Of a stretch of 10,086 bases of DNA, positions 1-6,937 are shown piece after piece. Origin of the DNA: Promethearchaeota archaeon (GTDB taxonomy: Archaea > Asgardarchaeota > Lokiarchaeia > Sigynarchaeales > MK-D1); assembly GCA_016839865.1 (NCBI GenBank), contig JAEOTN010000295.1, forward strand, positions 1 to 10,086. The letters run 5' to 3'. The stretch's first letter is position 1; each line of letters starts with the position of its first letter. Position numbers and translations under genes: made by a program. The notes beneath the pieces are model-generated. The model was not told the origin of the DNA and made no database searches. It worked only from the letters and a program-made list of their open reading frames with translations.

Positions 1-872
1 AACTCATTATTTGGGAAGAATTTCCGAGTTAACCACATTGCAGGACGTAACATTTTGAAGAACCAAAGAGGAACAGAAAACGTAGGATGACGAATTCCAT
101 AATAATCTGCAACAAGACCAAACATTTCCTTGAAACAAACCAGTTCTCCAGTCAAATTATACACTGTTTCAGGCACGGTTGTTGAGTTTTGGGCGAGAAA
201 AACCATCCCTCGTGCCACATCTTCCGGAGCGATAATCGACATTGTCAACTTCCCCTTGTTGATTAATTTCGGGAGGGATTTCTTAGCCATAATAGCGACT
301 AGTTTAGGAAGGACAATGCGGTCATGAGTTCCGCATATTGGACCGATTCGAGCTATCTTGAATGATTTTTCAGGATGCAGAGTCTGAAAATGTTGAATTC
401 TCTGTTCAACAATTCGTTTGGAACGTGCATAGGCATCACCTTCAGTTAGGGATCCAATTTCTGCTTCTTCCTTGATCTTCGTTCCATTTTCTTTTAGATA
501 AGATCTATAGACCGAAATAGAACTTGCAAACACAAAACAATGAGCATTGGATTCCACAAATGCTTCCAACATAGATTTAGAGCCTTCAATATTCGTCGAG
601 AAAATCAGGTTTTCATCCATACTCGGATCAGAAATTGCCCCAACATGAAATACTACATCAATTTCATAATCCTTGAAAATATTTTGAATTTTAGTATTTT
701 CGTTTAACGAGCCTTGAACAATTGTAACATTCAAATTTTTAAGATGAATCGCTTTTTCGGGTGTTCGAACTAAACAAACCACATCTCCGGGAGAATTTGT
801 ATTTCCATTCACCAAACACTCCACTAATGAATGCCCGACTTGTCCCGTTGCACCTGAAATAAGATATTTCAT
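1..872 (-). CDS. NAD(P)-dependent epimerase/dehydratase, extended SDR family (C-terminus beyond window)
   Basis: The frame is open from ATG at 872-870 to the left edge, giving 290 complete codons with no stop. An in-frame TAG lies 24 bases upstream and no other ATG intervenes, so the start is firm. A purine-rich GGGAAAG sits directly before it. The N-terminus MKYLISGATGQVG carries the Rossmann GxxGxxG motif (G7, G10, G13) that binds NAD(P). The SDR catalytic triad is visible as S118 (ASSISVY), Y148 and K152 (YARSK). A segment around residues 210-250 resembles the SIIAPEDVARGM...YNLTGE region common in sugar-nucleotide epimerases and 3beta-HSD-like SDRs. The protein is expected to be cytosolic. 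It is divergent from the acyltransferase gene to its right, with 196 bases between the starts. Substrate cannot be read from sequence: NDP-sugar epimerase, dehydratase or reductase are all possible. A role in supplying surface-sugar precursors would fit the neighbours but is inference. Confidence 0.88.
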   Translation of the reverse strand, partial: MKYLISGATGQVGHSLVECLVNGNTNSPGDVVCLVRTPEKAIHLKNLNVTIVQGSLNENTKIQNIFKDYEIDVVFHVGAISDPSMDENLIFSTNIEGSKSMLEAFVESNAHCFVFASSISVYRSYLKENGTKIKEEAEIGSLTEGDAYARSKRIVEQRIQHFQTLHPEKSFKIARIGPICGTHDRIVLPKLVAIMAKKSLPKLINKGKLTMSIIAPEDVARGMVFLAQNSTTVPETVYNLTGELVCFKEMFGLVADYYGIRHPTFSVPLWFFKMLRPAMWLTRKFFPNNE

Positions 873-919
873 CTTTCCCAATCTCAATATCAACTATTTG
901 AACCGTTGTATCACATTCC

Positions 920-926
920 TTTTAAA
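920..926 (-). promoter_or_regulatory. Candidate TATA box for the epimerase gene
   Basis: The minus strand reads TTTAAAA here, about 50 bases before the start codon at 872. With the usual archaeal spacing of about 25 bases from TATA box to transcription start, transcription would begin near 895-900 and leave a short leader. Only the match and spacing support it. Confidence 0.3.
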
Positions 927-995
927 GTGTGGATGTAGATGTAACAATTCTAAGCGACATTTTCTCATCTCTAAGTGGTATATGAAGGATAAAGC

Positions 996-1003
996 TATAA
1001 ATA
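996..1003 (+). promoter_or_regulatory. TATA box for the first acyltransferase gene
   Basis: TATAAATA is preceded by a purine-rich stretch (GGATAAAGC) that could serve as a BRE. It lies 65 bases before the ATG at 1069. The expected start of transcription is about 1025, giving a leader of roughly 40 bases. The leader ends with a weak AGGT (1056-1059), 9 bases before ATG. This is a good archaeal-type match in an otherwise empty divergent intergenic region. Confidence 0.55.
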
Positions 1004-1068
1004 CTCTCTAGATTTAATACTCCAAATTAGATTGAATACATAAAAAATCCAATTTAGGTTAAAAAAAT

Positions 1069-3045
1069 ATGAAACGATACGCTTCAATTGATTTCTTACG
1101 AGGTTTAGCAATTTTCCTTATGATATTTATTCATTCGTTAATGCGCTGGGTAAATCGAGGTCCAATCATGACCGATATGGGTAGTTACTCTCTATTTGCG
1201 GTTATCTTCTTTATGGCTGCATTGTTTATGGGAGCATGGTGCGGCTTATTCTTGATGGTCTCCGCTACCGGAAACATGATGTCCATGCATAATAGCCTAG
1301 AACGAAACCCAAAAGTGCGAACTACTGTTATAAAGCAAATTATCGGAGGTTTCTTACTATTATTTGCAGCTATGATTACGGAAAGTCTGACAGGATATGG
1401 AGGATACATGGGCAGTGTTGCTCTTGGAAACTTCACATCATGGCAACAAATATTCTATAACGGTTTTCATTTTGAAACAATTCATGCAGTGGCTTGGTGT
1501 GTAATACTTAATGGTATTACTCAAGGATTTTTATCGATTAATGGAGGATGGAAAAAAATCAACCGAAATATTGCAATTTACATAATTTTAGCATTAATAG
1601 TAGTGGTTTTGACTCCTTCGGTTTGGGACTTAGCCGCAAGGATCATTCCTGGTTACCCATATGAACTAAGAACTTTCGATTGGCATATATTTGGTCAGAC
1701 TATCCCTGTGAATAGCAAGGTCCAAATGGGATATCTAGGTCATGACTCAGTTTGGAGACTCTTACTACTGGTCTTTCTAGGTCCTTTAGCAGCACCCGTA
1801 GAGCCGATTTTTCCATTTCTAGCTGTTTCCTATATTGGAAGTATTATTGCATTATTCATGATCCGAAAAAGGAAAGAGATGGAGGGTTTTGATGAATATG
1901 ATGTTACACCCATGAAAAAACCATCTATCTTGGTAAAAAGAATATTCTTGTCTCTGTTAGTTGCATCTTTTATCGCGTTTATTACGTTTGGAGTTTTGTG
2001 GCAATTTATTGTAGCTGATATTGCCATTCAATTCACTATGATGCAGCTCATGATTGGTTCATTTATGATTTTTGTGCTCCTTGGGATTGTAATATTCCAT
2101 TTCCGAAGGAAAGAACGAGAAACAAGTGAATATAAACAGCACACGCTTCCATTAAAGAGCGGAATGTTAGTAGGATTAGCTTTATTTGTCATCGGACTTT
2201 TTGGATGTGTTTTAGTAGTATTCTTGGGACCAGATCCAACTGCTTTTGATGCACTTTTAGGAAGTACTTATAATATTAGAGGTTTAGGCGATACTGGAAC
2301 ATGGCTATGGTGGTTTTGTGTGGTTACAGGAGCACAGATTGGTGCTTTCTGCTTATTAATACGCGGGATAGAGTTTCGCGGTAAAACTCAACAATTTGGA
2401 AGGAAAACACTATGGTTCCGTCGCTTCGGAATTGTGCCATTCAGCATATATAATTACCAATTTATCGATGTTCTTGTTCCCCTTTTACTGGGCGCAATCG
2501 GTCCATTTATCGCAATATCTGATCCATGGTCAACTACTGGCACATTATTCCCTGGTAACGGGTTGAATACGTATGGTGTGTATGGAATTTGGTTTATTCT
2601 GATATTGGTATTTCTCATGTATTGGCTTTTGTTATGGCTATGGGAAAAAGTACATTATGCATTTGGTTGGGACTGGTTTTTGGGAAAAATTGCAGGTGTT
2701 CTTATCCCTTCCAAGCGAAAAGATAAGCTAAATAACGAAAAAATCCCATGGTGGCAGGCAAGAAAATTAAAAGGATTATCAAATCCTGAATGGATAGATA
2801 TTATTAGAGAAGATCAAATTCCTAGACAAGAACTAGTAGATAGTAAACTTGCATTTAAGCTGAGTTGGTTAGGAATTTTAATCGCTCCTTTATCCCTTGT
2901 CTCACTGGGAATTGCATTAACTGCTCGTAAGAAAGAAGGAAAAAACGGATTCAACTTATGGGGATTAATTATTTCGATTTTTGGTGCACTATTAGCAGCA
3001 GGGATACTGATAGGTACGATGTTTATCTACGGAATCAGTTTCTAA
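1069..3045 (+). CDS. Polytopic membrane acyltransferase, AT3/HGSNAT-like superfamily (paralogue 1)
   Basis: This 658-residue integral membrane protein has about 14 hydrophobic segments, roughly at 8-24, 42-65, 86-105, 137-156, 167-183, 246-264, 291-315, 325-345, 364-386, 411-432, 455-482, 503-524, 596-618 and 629-654. The N-terminus SIDFLRGLAIFLMIFIH gives R11 and H22, an exact R-X10-H spacing. That is the signature of acyltransferase-3 membrane proteins, and the SxDxxRG start is also shared with HGSNAT/DUF1624/YeiB-like proteins. A second conserved His pair lies in FHFETIHAVAW (H134, H139). These families move acyl groups, usually acetyl, onto sugars across the membrane. The C-terminal two helices with a basic loop (about 596-654) resemble a DUF4190-type hairpin. 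TAA lies in frame six bases upstream of ATG, so the start is certain. It converges on the sialidase gene, with stops 18 bases apart. The acyl acceptor is unknown; a surface glycan is inferred from context. Confidence 0.78.
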   Translation: MKRYASIDFLRGLAIFLMIFIHSLMRWVNRGPIMTDMGSYSLFAVIFFMAALFMGAWCGLFLMVSATGNMMSMHNSLERNPKVRTTVIKQIIGGFLLLFAAMITESLTGYGGYMGSVALGNFTSWQQIFYNGFHFETIHAVAWCVILNGITQGFLSINGGWKKINRNIAIYIILALIVVVLTPSVWDLAARIIPGYPYELRTFDWHIFGQTIPVNSKVQMGYLGHDSVWRLLLLVFLGPLAAPVEPIFPFLAVSYIGSIIALFMIRKRKEMEGFDEYDVTPMKKPSILVKRIFLSLLVASFIAFITFGVLWQFIVADIAIQFTMMQLMIGSFMIFVLLGIVIFHFRRKERETSEYKQHTLPLKSGMLVGLALFVIGLFGCVLVVFLGPDPTAFDALLGSTYNIRGLGDTGTWLWWFCVVTGAQIGAFCLLIRGIEFRGKTQQFGRKTLWFRRFGIVPFSIYNYQFIDVLVPLLLGAIGPFIAISDPWSTTGTLFPGNGLNTYGVYGIWFILILVFLMYWLLLWLWEKVHYAFGWDWFLGKIAGVLIPSKRKDKLNNEKIPWWQARKLKGLSNPEWIDIIREDQIPRQELVDSKLAFKLSWLGILIAPLSLVSLGIALTARKKEGKNGFNLWGLIISIFGALLAAGILIGTMFIYGISF

Positions 3046-3064
3046 CTCTTTTTCTACTTTTTTT
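3046..3064 (+). terminator. T-rich terminator after the first acyltransferase gene
   Basis: T5 (3049-3053) and T7 (3058-3064) follow the TAA without an obvious hairpin, as in archaeal intrinsic termination. The second tract runs one base into the stop codon of the convergent sialidase gene, so the whole intergenic space acts as the terminator. Confidence 0.5.
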
Positions 3065-4722
3065 CATCCTGAAAATGTATCTACTCCATCTGTAAGCCAA
3101 TCAACTGTACATTTTGCGAACGCTATTTTATCCGAGTATTGTACTCTGCCGTATTCAAACAAACAAATGATAGAGCCATCTGAGAGACTAGCTACTTCAG
3201 AATAACCTGAAGGACCATAATACAATATTTTTTCCTCGGTCCACGTTTCCGACTCATCATAAGACATATAGAGTGTCAATCTCACTCGGGACCAGTAACT
3301 TCCTGGATAGGAGATCATTATACGATTCGTTCCATGCTCTGATAAAGAAGATACTCTTGCAATTGAACCCATTACTATCGGTGTAGGAATCTCTGGATGT
3401 TCAAGAACCTGTGTCCAAGTTATCCCTCCATCATCCGATAAGGCATGTAACACGTGTTGAGGAGGGTGATTGGTCCCTAAACTTACATTCGTTCTGAGAA
3501 GCATATGTAGGGTTCCATTCTCCAGTTCCAAAATCTCACATTCATTCCCATATCCCGCAGTTCCTCCCATTGACCATGTTTCACCATTGTCATCACTATA
3601 CATAGCAAAACATCCTACCGAGGAATATGTTGGAATGATCAATCTTCCTGCATAGATACCCCGAGTCATTTGAATTCCATGCCCAGGTCCAAAAATACCT
3701 TTTACAATATCACTCATTCGGAATGGTTCAGACCAATTGAGCCCCCCATTATCACTTACGCGATAGAAGAGTCGATATTCCTCGTTAAGTGCTGTATTAT
3801 TCGTATAGGTTAAGAAAACTTTCCCAGTTTCATTATCGAAAACTGCTGTAGGATTACCAAATTTCACTTCTTCTTTGAAGATTGGCCATTGATTTATTAG
3901 AACCAAATCCCCCCAAGTATTTCCTGCATCTGTACTTCTTTTCATGACGGTATCAATTGCTCCATTGTCCAAAGCTGCATTTTGACGTGCTTCTGTAAAA
4001 GCGAGGACGATATCTTCCGTAACCGGATCGGAGTTGTTAAGTGTTGCACCAGCGGGGATTACAACGAGAGATGGAATTCGATGAGTATAATACCCTCCTT
4101 CATTACGTTGGAATAAATCAATATGAGTTACTCCCTCACTAAATTTGGGTTGATTGATCAATCCCACACCGAAGTATAGAGGGAAAAATAGTAGCCACAA
4201 AATAATGGATACAATAATCGCTTGTGGAATTTCTTTCTTCTTTTCTGTTCTCTTTTTCATCCACTGTTGGATTTGAAAACCTAAAGAACTCCCGATTAAC
4301 ACGAATATTAATAGTACGAATGTAACTGCCAGAAAAATAATGACCATATTATACAAAGACACGGGTTGATAGTAATTCGTAAGAGTCATCCTCATGAATA
4401 ATATCACGAGACCTACAGCAAATCCGAGATTTATGATTACCAGAACTGGTGTTTTTTGTAATTTTTGTAGAAAATTCCATCGAATTAGGTCAGTTTCAGG
4501 TTTCTTTTTGAAAATTGATATCATTGAACGGATTGGCAAGAAGATAATAACGCTTGCCATAAAAGCGACCAGAGGTTGACTAACGAGTACAACGAGCCAT
4601 AGATTGCCCATTCCAGAGGCATTGTATATGAAAAAAGCTATATCAAGACCAATCAGAGCTAATCCTTCAAGAACTTGAAGGATGTATAAAATTATCAAAT
4701 ATTTAGGGGACAATTTCTCCAT
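3064..4722 (-). CDS. Membrane-anchored exo-alpha-sialidase (GH33-like, BNR/Asp-box propeller)
   Basis: The protein has 552 residues. The first 190 contain five hydrophobic segments (about 8-32, 41-65, 92-112, 122-147, 168-190). Basic loops at 66-91 and 150-166 put the remainder outside the cell by the positive-inside rule. Residues 200-552 form a sialidase propeller. The HRIP motif gives R215; R410 (MLLR) and R479 (SRVRLT) complete an arginine triad. D252 (LDNG) fits the acid/base, Y507 (GPSGYS) the nucleophile and E394 (NEC) its partner. Asp boxes are exact at 263-270, 376-383 and 429-436 and degenerate at 323-330 and 487-494. The family hydrolyses terminal sialic acids from glycans. Six N-X-S/T sequons lie in the ectodomain. 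ATG at 4722 is the only start after an in-frame TAA. Sialidases are usually secreted or carry one anchor, so a five-helix anchor is unusual. Activity on related nonulosonic acids, such as KDN or legionaminic-type sugars, is possible. Confidence 0.88.
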   Translation of the reverse strand: MEKLSPKYLIILYILQVLEGLALIGLDIAFFIYNASGMGNLWLVVLVSQPLVAFMASVIIFLPIRSMISIFKKKPETDLIRWNFLQKLQKTPVLVIINLGFAVGLVILFMRMTLTNYYQPVSLYNMVIIFLAVTFVLLIFVLIGSSLGFQIQQWMKKRTEKKKEIPQAIIVSIILWLLFFPLYFGVGLINQPKFSEGVTHIDLFQRNEGGYYTHRIPSLVVIPAGATLNNSDPVTEDIVLAFTEARQNAALDNGAIDTVMKRSTDAGNTWGDLVLINQWPIFKEEVKFGNPTAVFDNETGKVFLTYTNNTALNEEYRLFYRVSDNGGLNWSEPFRMSDIVKGIFGPGHGIQMTRGIYAGRLIIPTYSSVGCFAMYSDDNGETWSMGGTAGYGNECEILELENGTLHMLLRTNVSLGTNHPPQHVLHALSDDGGITWTQVLEHPEIPTPIVMGSIARVSSLSEHGTNRIMISYPGSYWSRVRLTLYMSYDESETWTEEKILYYGPSGYSEVASLSDGSIICLFEYGRVQYSDKIAFAKCTVDWLTDGVDTFSG

Positions 4723-4767
4723 GATGTGTAGATTTTAGAGATAAATTAAATAATTTATCGTTGCGGT

Positions 4768-4980
4768 TTATGCTAGACTATAAACTGTAAAATTAGCATA
4801 CTGGAAACGAGTCCATTTCATCTGACGGAAACCAATTCGACCTCCAAGATATGATTCTCCTCTCACTCGTCCAGCATCATTCCAGTTAATTACTTCTCGT
4901 CCATCGATGAACATAACAACATGGTTTTCATCTTTTATCAGAGTGATATTATGAATATTATTAACTAATTTTTGGGCTTT
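4768..4980 (-). pseudogene. C-terminal remnant of a LamG/DUF1961-like concanavalin-A-fold domain
   Basis: Seventy sense codons follow an in-frame TAG (4983-4981) and end at TAA (4770-4768). They contain segments typical of the final strands of LamG-like and DUF1961-like beta-sandwich domains: ITLIKDENHVVMFIDGREV, then GGRIGFRQMKWTRFQYANF and a final VYSLA. In intact proteins this pattern (kdGn.v..fvDG ... G.iGFR ... nF.Vy) closes a domain of about 200 residues found in polysaccharide-active enzymes. There is no ATG before the mid-domain MFIDG, and upstream of the TAG the frame runs into the promoter of the second acyltransferase gene. The 5' part therefore appears deleted or displaced. The remnant lies 45 bases upstream of, and in the same direction as, the sialidase gene. 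It was probably once a neighbouring carbohydrate-active gene, and its open 3' end suggests recent decay. Confidence 0.65.
4778..4784 (-). promoter_or_regulatory. Candidate TATA box for the sialidase gene
   Basis: The minus strand reads TTTATAG, 56 bases before the sialidase ATG, which predicts a leader of about 30 bases. It lies inside the last codons of the LamG-like remnant. A second AT-rich stretch at 4744-4760 is an alternative, so the placement is tentative. Confidence 0.28.
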
Positions 4981-5026
4981 CTATCGATTATCCTTAGCAA
5001 ACGATTGATATATGAAAAAAGAGAAC

Positions 5027-5035
5027 TTATAAAAA
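5027..5035 (+). promoter_or_regulatory. TATA box for the second acyltransferase gene
   Basis: TTATAAAAA is preceded by purine-rich GAGAAC and lies 75 bases before the ATG at 5110. Transcription is expected to start near 5055. It sits just beyond the broken end of the LamG-like remnant. No extended Shine-Dalgarno sequence precedes the ATG. Confidence 0.5.
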
Positions 5036-5109
5036 GTATTAATTCGAAAGTTAAGATTGTTCAGAACATATTGTTACAAATGCTTGAAAATGTAAAAAGA
5101 TGATTCGAA

Positions 5110-6894
5110 ATGACAAAAAAATATGCAAGTATTGATTTTCTCCGTGGTTTCGCAATTTGGATGATGGTCTTTGTGCATACTCTTATGCGCTGGGTCGATC
5201 AAGATGGCATTCAAGCCACATTAGATGAACTACCAATGATGATCCTCATTATCCTGCTCGCTGCCATATTCTTCGGAGGATGGGCAGGCTTTTTCCTCAT
5301 GGTATCAGCCACTGGTAACATGATATCGATGTATAAGAACTTGAAACGAACCGACAATGTCGGAAGCGTCGTTCTAAAGCAAGTTATTGGTGGAATGTTA
5401 TTGTTATTCTGTGCAGTTTTAACCGAAGCTGCAATTGGCTACCATGGATATCTTGGAGATGTAGCTTTGGGGAGACCAGATAAGTGGATAATCCTTTTGT
5501 ATCGTGGATTTCATCAAGAAACTATTCATGCTGTCGCCTGGTGTATTATCCTAAACGGAATCGTTCAAGGACTGTTATCGATTAAAGGGGGTTATAAGAA
5601 AATTAAACGCAATATCATTATTTATCTTATTCTCGCTGTAATTATTTTTGCAATGAGTGTACCTGTTTGGGAGGGATTAAGATTTTCATTCCCTGGGCTA
5701 AACGAATTTGCAGAACCATTGAATTACCCCTTTGACGTTCCACTTCAAGGAATTAAAGAAATTCAATATGGCATTTTAGGAGTAACACCTTTTTGGCAAT
5801 TAGTCAAACAATGGTTTATTGCTCCTTTAGCGGGTGGACCTGAACCAATACTTCCTTTCCTAGGTGTTTCATTTATTGGTAGTGTAATTGGACTCTTTCT
5901 TATGAAGAAAGAAGAAGAAAGAGAGGAAAATCCTGAAAAGCTCCCCTCAACTCGACCTCTTACAATTGGTCTTATCATTGGTTTCACTTTATTTGTGTTA
6001 GGATTAGTAACAACAGCAATATTGGGATTAATGAGTCCAGATATGAATTTAGTAGGAGACTTGATAGCGCGTCACTATGATGTGAGAGGATTGTATGAAT
6101 TCGGATTAGAATATGGATTTGGTTACTCCTTTATCTGGTTGAGTTGGTTTATTATGGAGACTGCTGCTCAACTCTGCGCTATCCTATTATTACTTCGTGT
6201 TGTAGAATTTCGAGGAAAGGCAAAACAATTCGGTAGAAAAACGCTATATTTCAGACGATTTGGTTTTGTTGCTTTTAGTGTCTACAACTATCAATTCGTA
6301 GATATAATCATGGTCTTCATCTTTGCGTTTATAGGCTACGCACTCCCTTGGTTAGGAATTCCTGGCGCTGCGGGAGTCGGAAGTGGTTATACAGCAATTG
6401 TAGCTGCCTCTCAAGATTCTTACGGAGTAATAACTATATGGTTCCTAATCGCTGCAGTATATGGATTACACCAGTTATTACTTAGATTGTGGGAGAAGAC
6501 AAACTTTACTCTTGGTTTTGAATGGTTTATCTCAAAAGCTGCAAATATCTTAGTTCCTTCAAAGCGCAAAACCAAGAAACGTGAAGGCTTCTTTTATACG
6601 GATCGTTTAGACGCAAAGAAAGGATTATATACTCCTGAATGGATTGAGGTTGTTCCTTATGACAAGGTACAACACACAAATTTAGTGGATTCAAAATTAG
6701 CTGCACGTTTATGCTGGGTTGGTTTAGTTATTCCACCGCTAGCTTTAGTTTCGCTTGGAGTAGCTCGAACGGCGATTAAAACTGAAGGTAAAAATAAATA
6801 CAGTAAACGAGGACTCATTGTTTCGATTATTGGAATCTGTTTGACGATTGCGATAATTGCTGTATTATTTGCAATTCCAGGAATCGCTCTTTAA
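5110..6894 (+). CDS. Polytopic membrane acyltransferase, AT3/HGSNAT-like superfamily (paralogue 2)
   Basis: This 594-residue integral membrane protein aligns along its whole length with the acyltransferase at 1069-3045; by eye about half the residues match. R12 and H23 keep the R-X10-H spacing in the first helix, and H135 and H140 sit in the matching FHQETIHAVAW segment. Near-identical blocks include FLMVSATGN (62-70), EFRGK, QFGRKTL, YNYQF and the C-terminal VDSKLA. It lacks the two helices found at about 285-350 of paralogue 1: after residue 265 a short charged loop (KKEEEREENPEKL) joins directly to the next helix. The C-terminal helix pair (about 531-553 and 568-588), with a basic loop between, is DUF4190-like. 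A TGA codon six bases before the ATG fixes the start. It converges on the six-hairpin protein gene with a 43-base gap. The likely role is acylation of a surface or lipid-linked sugar; the acceptor is unknown. Confidence 0.78.
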   Translation: MTKKYASIDFLRGFAIWMMVFVHTLMRWVDQDGIQATLDELPMMILIILLAAIFFGGWAGFFLMVSATGNMISMYKNLKRTDNVGSVVLKQVIGGMLLLFCAVLTEAAIGYHGYLGDVALGRPDKWIILLYRGFHQETIHAVAWCIILNGIVQGLLSIKGGYKKIKRNIIIYLILAVIIFAMSVPVWEGLRFSFPGLNEFAEPLNYPFDVPLQGIKEIQYGILGVTPFWQLVKQWFIAPLAGGPEPILPFLGVSFIGSVIGLFLMKKEEEREENPEKLPSTRPLTIGLIIGFTLFVLGLVTTAILGLMSPDMNLVGDLIARHYDVRGLYEFGLEYGFGYSFIWLSWFIMETAAQLCAILLLLRVVEFRGKAKQFGRKTLYFRRFGFVAFSVYNYQFVDIIMVFIFAFIGYALPWLGIPGAAGVGSGYTAIVAASQDSYGVITIWFLIAAVYGLHQLLLRLWEKTNFTLGFEWFISKAANILVPSKRKTKKREGFFYTDRLDAKKGLYTPEWIEVVPYDKVQHTNLVDSKLAARLCWVGLVIPPLALVSLGVARTAIKTEGKNKYSKRGLIVSIIGICLTIAIIAVLFAIPGIAL

Positions 6895-6927
6895 TTTTTT
6901 TTTGTACAATATTCCTAATTTTTTTTT
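6895..6927 (+). terminator. Double T9 terminator after the second acyltransferase gene
   Basis: Two runs of nine T (6895-6903 and 6919-6927) follow the stop codon directly, separated by 15 bases with no strong hairpin. This is typical of archaeal oligo-T termination. It protects the convergent gene, whose stop codon begins at 6940. Confidence 0.6.
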
Positions 6928-6937
6928 ATCGACTCCT

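Noticed and set aside
130..327. Short plus-strand open frame of 65 codons
   Set aside because: It lies opposite the epimerase gene, whose frame is intact with clear SDR motifs. Its translation shows no domain features.
1185..2027. Two minus-strand open frames (1185-1436 and 1830-2027)
   Set aside because: Both are shadows of the acyltransferase gene on the opposite strand, with no recognisable domain and no upstream signals.
2930..2946. T-rich stretch on the minus strand as a terminator for the sialidase transcript
   Set aside because: The run of Ts lies within the convergent acyltransferase gene, about 120 bases past the sialidase stop, and simply reflects Lys/Glu codons. There is no independent support.
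3470..4579. Plus-strand open frames at 3470-3655 and 4394-4579
   Set aside because: They overlap the well-supported sialidase gene on the other strand; their translations are low-information shadows.
5763..5987. Minus-strand open frame of 74 codons
   Set aside because: It is antisense to the second acyltransferase gene, whose protein is conserved with its paralogue through this region.
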